5,853 nt of DNA from an uncultured Collinsella sp. (GTDB taxonomy: Bacteria; Actinomycetota; Coriobacteriia; Coriobacteriales; Coriobacteriaceae), in contig CABUDB010000111.1 of assembly GCA_902490245.1 (NCBI GenBank), positions 1 to 5,853 on the forward strand, in the 5' to 3' direction. Below the pieces are notes generated by a model. It was not told the DNA's origin, ran no database searches, and saw only the letters and a program-made list of their open reading frames with translations. This document shows positions 5,710-5,853 of the stretch, piece by piece. The position numbers and the translations under genes were made by a program. Numbering within the stretch: the first letter of the stretch is position 1; each line of letters opens with the position of its first letter.

Positions 5710-5853
5710 TTAAAGAGAGAATAGGCGTGCAGCGACCGTCTCTGGTATACCCTGGCTGTTGCGCACCGTGGCGTACGTAAGGAATGAGTCCGATTTTCCC
5801 GCCGTAGCTGGATAATCACCATACTCCAAAGCGCGGTCGGGCGAACATCTGCA
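5710..5853 (-). CDS. Possible 3' end of an unrecognised gene, cut by the window edge
   Basis: The frame is open from the window edge for 47 codons to a TAA at 5712-5710. Its residues are balanced and protein-like, for example ALEYGDYPATAGKSDSFLTY and a C-terminal TVAARLFSL. I do not recognise the family and no start is visible. A second frame on the same strand is also open from the edge to 5673 but is rich in CGG/AGG/AGA arginine codons and looks less natural. Neither is long enough to be certain. If not coding, 5651-5853 is unexplained non-coding DNA. Confidence 0.35.
   Translation of the reverse strand, partial: CRCSPDRALEYGDYPATAGKSDSFLTYATVRNSQGIPETVAARLFSL

Noticed and set aside
5673..5853. 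A second frame open from the right edge on the minus strand
   Set aside because: It is rich in Arg codons CGG/AGG/AGA and less protein-like than the frame ending at 5710; the ATG within it is only one base after GGAG.
1..5853. Defence system, CRISPR array, transposase or biosynthetic cluster
   Set aside because: All sizeable genes are housekeeping or signalling, and no repeat-spacer pattern or transposase motif is seen.

Overview
The window comes from a GC-rich, actinobacterial-type genome. A gut Coriobacteriia such as Collinsella is my best guess. It rests on protein character and base composition only and was not tested by a search. Every gene I can support lies on the minus strand, so the window reads from right to left.

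Right to left, the layout is as follows. (1) A possible 3' end of an unrecognised gene runs in from the right edge. (2) A roughly 150-base gap holds a strong two-part hairpin and a weak -10-like site. (3) An OmpR-family response regulator is followed 11 bases later by a membrane sensor histidine kinase; together they form a two-component operon. (4) A 109-base gap with a small hairpin leads to purC (SAICAR synthase, purine synthesis). (5) purC is followed with no gap by a small basic protein with two membrane segments; one TAA separates the two in the same frame, and the second ribosome binding site lies inside purC. (6) After an intrinsic terminator comes an M29-family metallo-aminopeptidase. 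(7) A tRNA-Lys(UUU) gene sits 28 bases past the aminopeptidase stop. It has its own sigma-70-type promoter, whose -35 box lies in the last aminopeptidase codons and stop, and a very good terminator. (8) To the left is structured non-coding DNA holding a second, truncated copy of the tRNA 3' tail plus terminator, 179 bases away.

The genes are mostly housekeeping: purine synthesis, peptide turnover, signal sensing and a tRNA. I see no defence system, CRISPR array, transposase or secondary-metabolite genes. The most unusual part is the left 225 bases, where a 46-base exact duplication of tRNA tail and terminator flanks hairpin-rich DNA. It could be an attachment-site scar or a tandem repeat. Also worth a look are the abutting purC/membrane-protein pair, a Phe where characterised M29 enzymes have a Tyr, and the hairpin before the response regulator, whose inner stem pairs better in the minus-strand RNA.

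Several start codons were set by ribosome binding sites rather than by the longest frame: aminopeptidase at 1594, purC at a GTG at 3147, the small membrane protein at a GTG at 2259, and the response regulator at 5556.
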